64,000 bases of DNA from JAJFUE01 sp039683515 (GTDB lineage Bacteria > Sumerlaeota > Sumerlaeia > MVZB01). How positions within the stretch are numbered: position 1 is the first letter of the stretch; every line of letters starts with the position of its first letter. The notes below the pieces were generated by a model, which ran no database searches, was not told the origin of the DNA, and saw only the letters and a program-made list of their open reading frames with translations. The DNA is taken from assembly GCA_039683515.1 (NCBI GenBank), contig JBDKRG010000056.1:4336-68335 (forward strand). The letters run 5' to 3'. Shown here piece after piece: positions 63,653 through 64,000 of this stretch. Position numbers and translations under genes: made by a program.

Positions 63653-64000
63653 GAAGCGGCCACCCCCCAGGTTATCCGGATTTTAGCACGGAACGGGGGG
63701 CGTTTTGTAGGCCGACGTCGCCGGCGGCGCGGTGCGCCTCGATCCTTCACGGAATTGAACCAAGAAGGCACGAAGAGGCGAAGAATTCAAAGAAACCTTT
63801 TTAAGGAACATGTCACCCCTGACTTTGTTGGGGCATGAATCCCGGATTTTGCCTTTCTTTGTGTCTTTGTACTACTATCCGTCCGAATCTTGTTTTTCTG
63901 GCAAGATTTTGAACAGGAGGCAACGAAGGCAACCGAGAGAGGATCCGCCAGGAAATTCTCCGTTTCCTCCGTTGCCTTCTGTTCATTCCTGTCTTCAAGT
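63653..64000. other. Intergenic right edge with mirrored repeats
   Basis: No gene is supported here. 63764-63800 has AAGGCACGAAGAGGCGAAGAA-type units. 63911-63984 is an inverted repeat: GAACAGGAGGCAACGAAGGC on the left and, reverse-complemented, GAACAGAAGGCAACGGAGG on the right, the left arm having one extra GAGGCAAC unit. A TAAAAT on the minus strand near 63683 could be a uvrA -10 element. Confidence 0.6.

Overview
The window is GC-rich bacterial chromosome, about two thirds GC by eye, with tightly packed housekeeping and envelope genes. The content suggests an uncultured bacterium in or near the PVC/FCB assemblage (Planctomycetota, Sumerlaeota or Hydrogenedentota-like): a PPi-dependent phosphofructokinase, an LL-diaminopimelate aminotransferase, a fused membrane/spermidine-synthase protein, SUMF1-type lipoproteins, MBOAT/SGNH acylation genes, and intergenic gaps full of short mirrored tandem repeats. 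I cannot fix the phylum from sequence alone. Promoters look like ordinary sigma-70 types (for example TTGACC-N16-TATACT and TTGACA-N17-TATCCT), and most genes have clear Shine-Dalgarno sites.

Layout. 1-8 kb: FkbM methyltransferase (cut by the left edge), mnmE, a tiny acidic protein, aspartate kinase behind an attenuator-like leader, a conserved deoxyhypusine-synthase-like protein, an RCK channel with an odd filter, and dapL. 8-18 kb: a membrane-anchored unknown, a GT-C glycosyltransferase, pfp, a spermidine-synthase-like membrane protein, metG and sod. 18-27 kb: a glycan cluster (GT4, methyltransferase-like, WbsX, lipoprotein), prfA, an integral membrane protein, an SGNH lipoprotein, purN, then barstar-like plus VapBC-like genes. 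27-42 kb: ftsK, a Cys/Met-rich lipoprotein, a large TPR protein, aroA, mutL, then SGNH-MBOAT-HDAC (one operon), a SUMF1-like lipoprotein and a TolB-like propeller.

42.4-48.1 kb is the most interesting region. A promoter and a 25-bp hairpin lead into a HEAT-repeat gene, a SWIM zinc-finger gene (GTGA overlap), a second promoter, a roughly 230-nt msr-msd non-coding RNA bounded by a1/a2 inverted repeats, and a retron reverse transcriptase with an N-terminal membrane helix. This matches the HEAT/ARM plus WH-SWIM retron architecture (type XIII in the retron classification as I recall it), a probable anti-phage system.

48-64 kb: GT4, pilin-like protein, glutamate dehydrogenase, an 815-nt gap with a MITE-like foldback element, a DUF1328 microprotein, a Gfo/Idh oxidoreductase, an ABC ATPase with a coupled leader peptide, a permease built from two homologous halves, a degenerate NtrC-type regulator, a NUDIX hydrolase, an antitoxin/RelE-type toxin/ADP-ribosylglycohydrolase operon, and uvrA.

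A recurrent theme is intergenic inverted repeats whose arms are built from 7-9-bp tandem units. Sequences differ from place to place but the architecture is the same; many sit between convergent genes, and one unit array lies in frame inside mutL.
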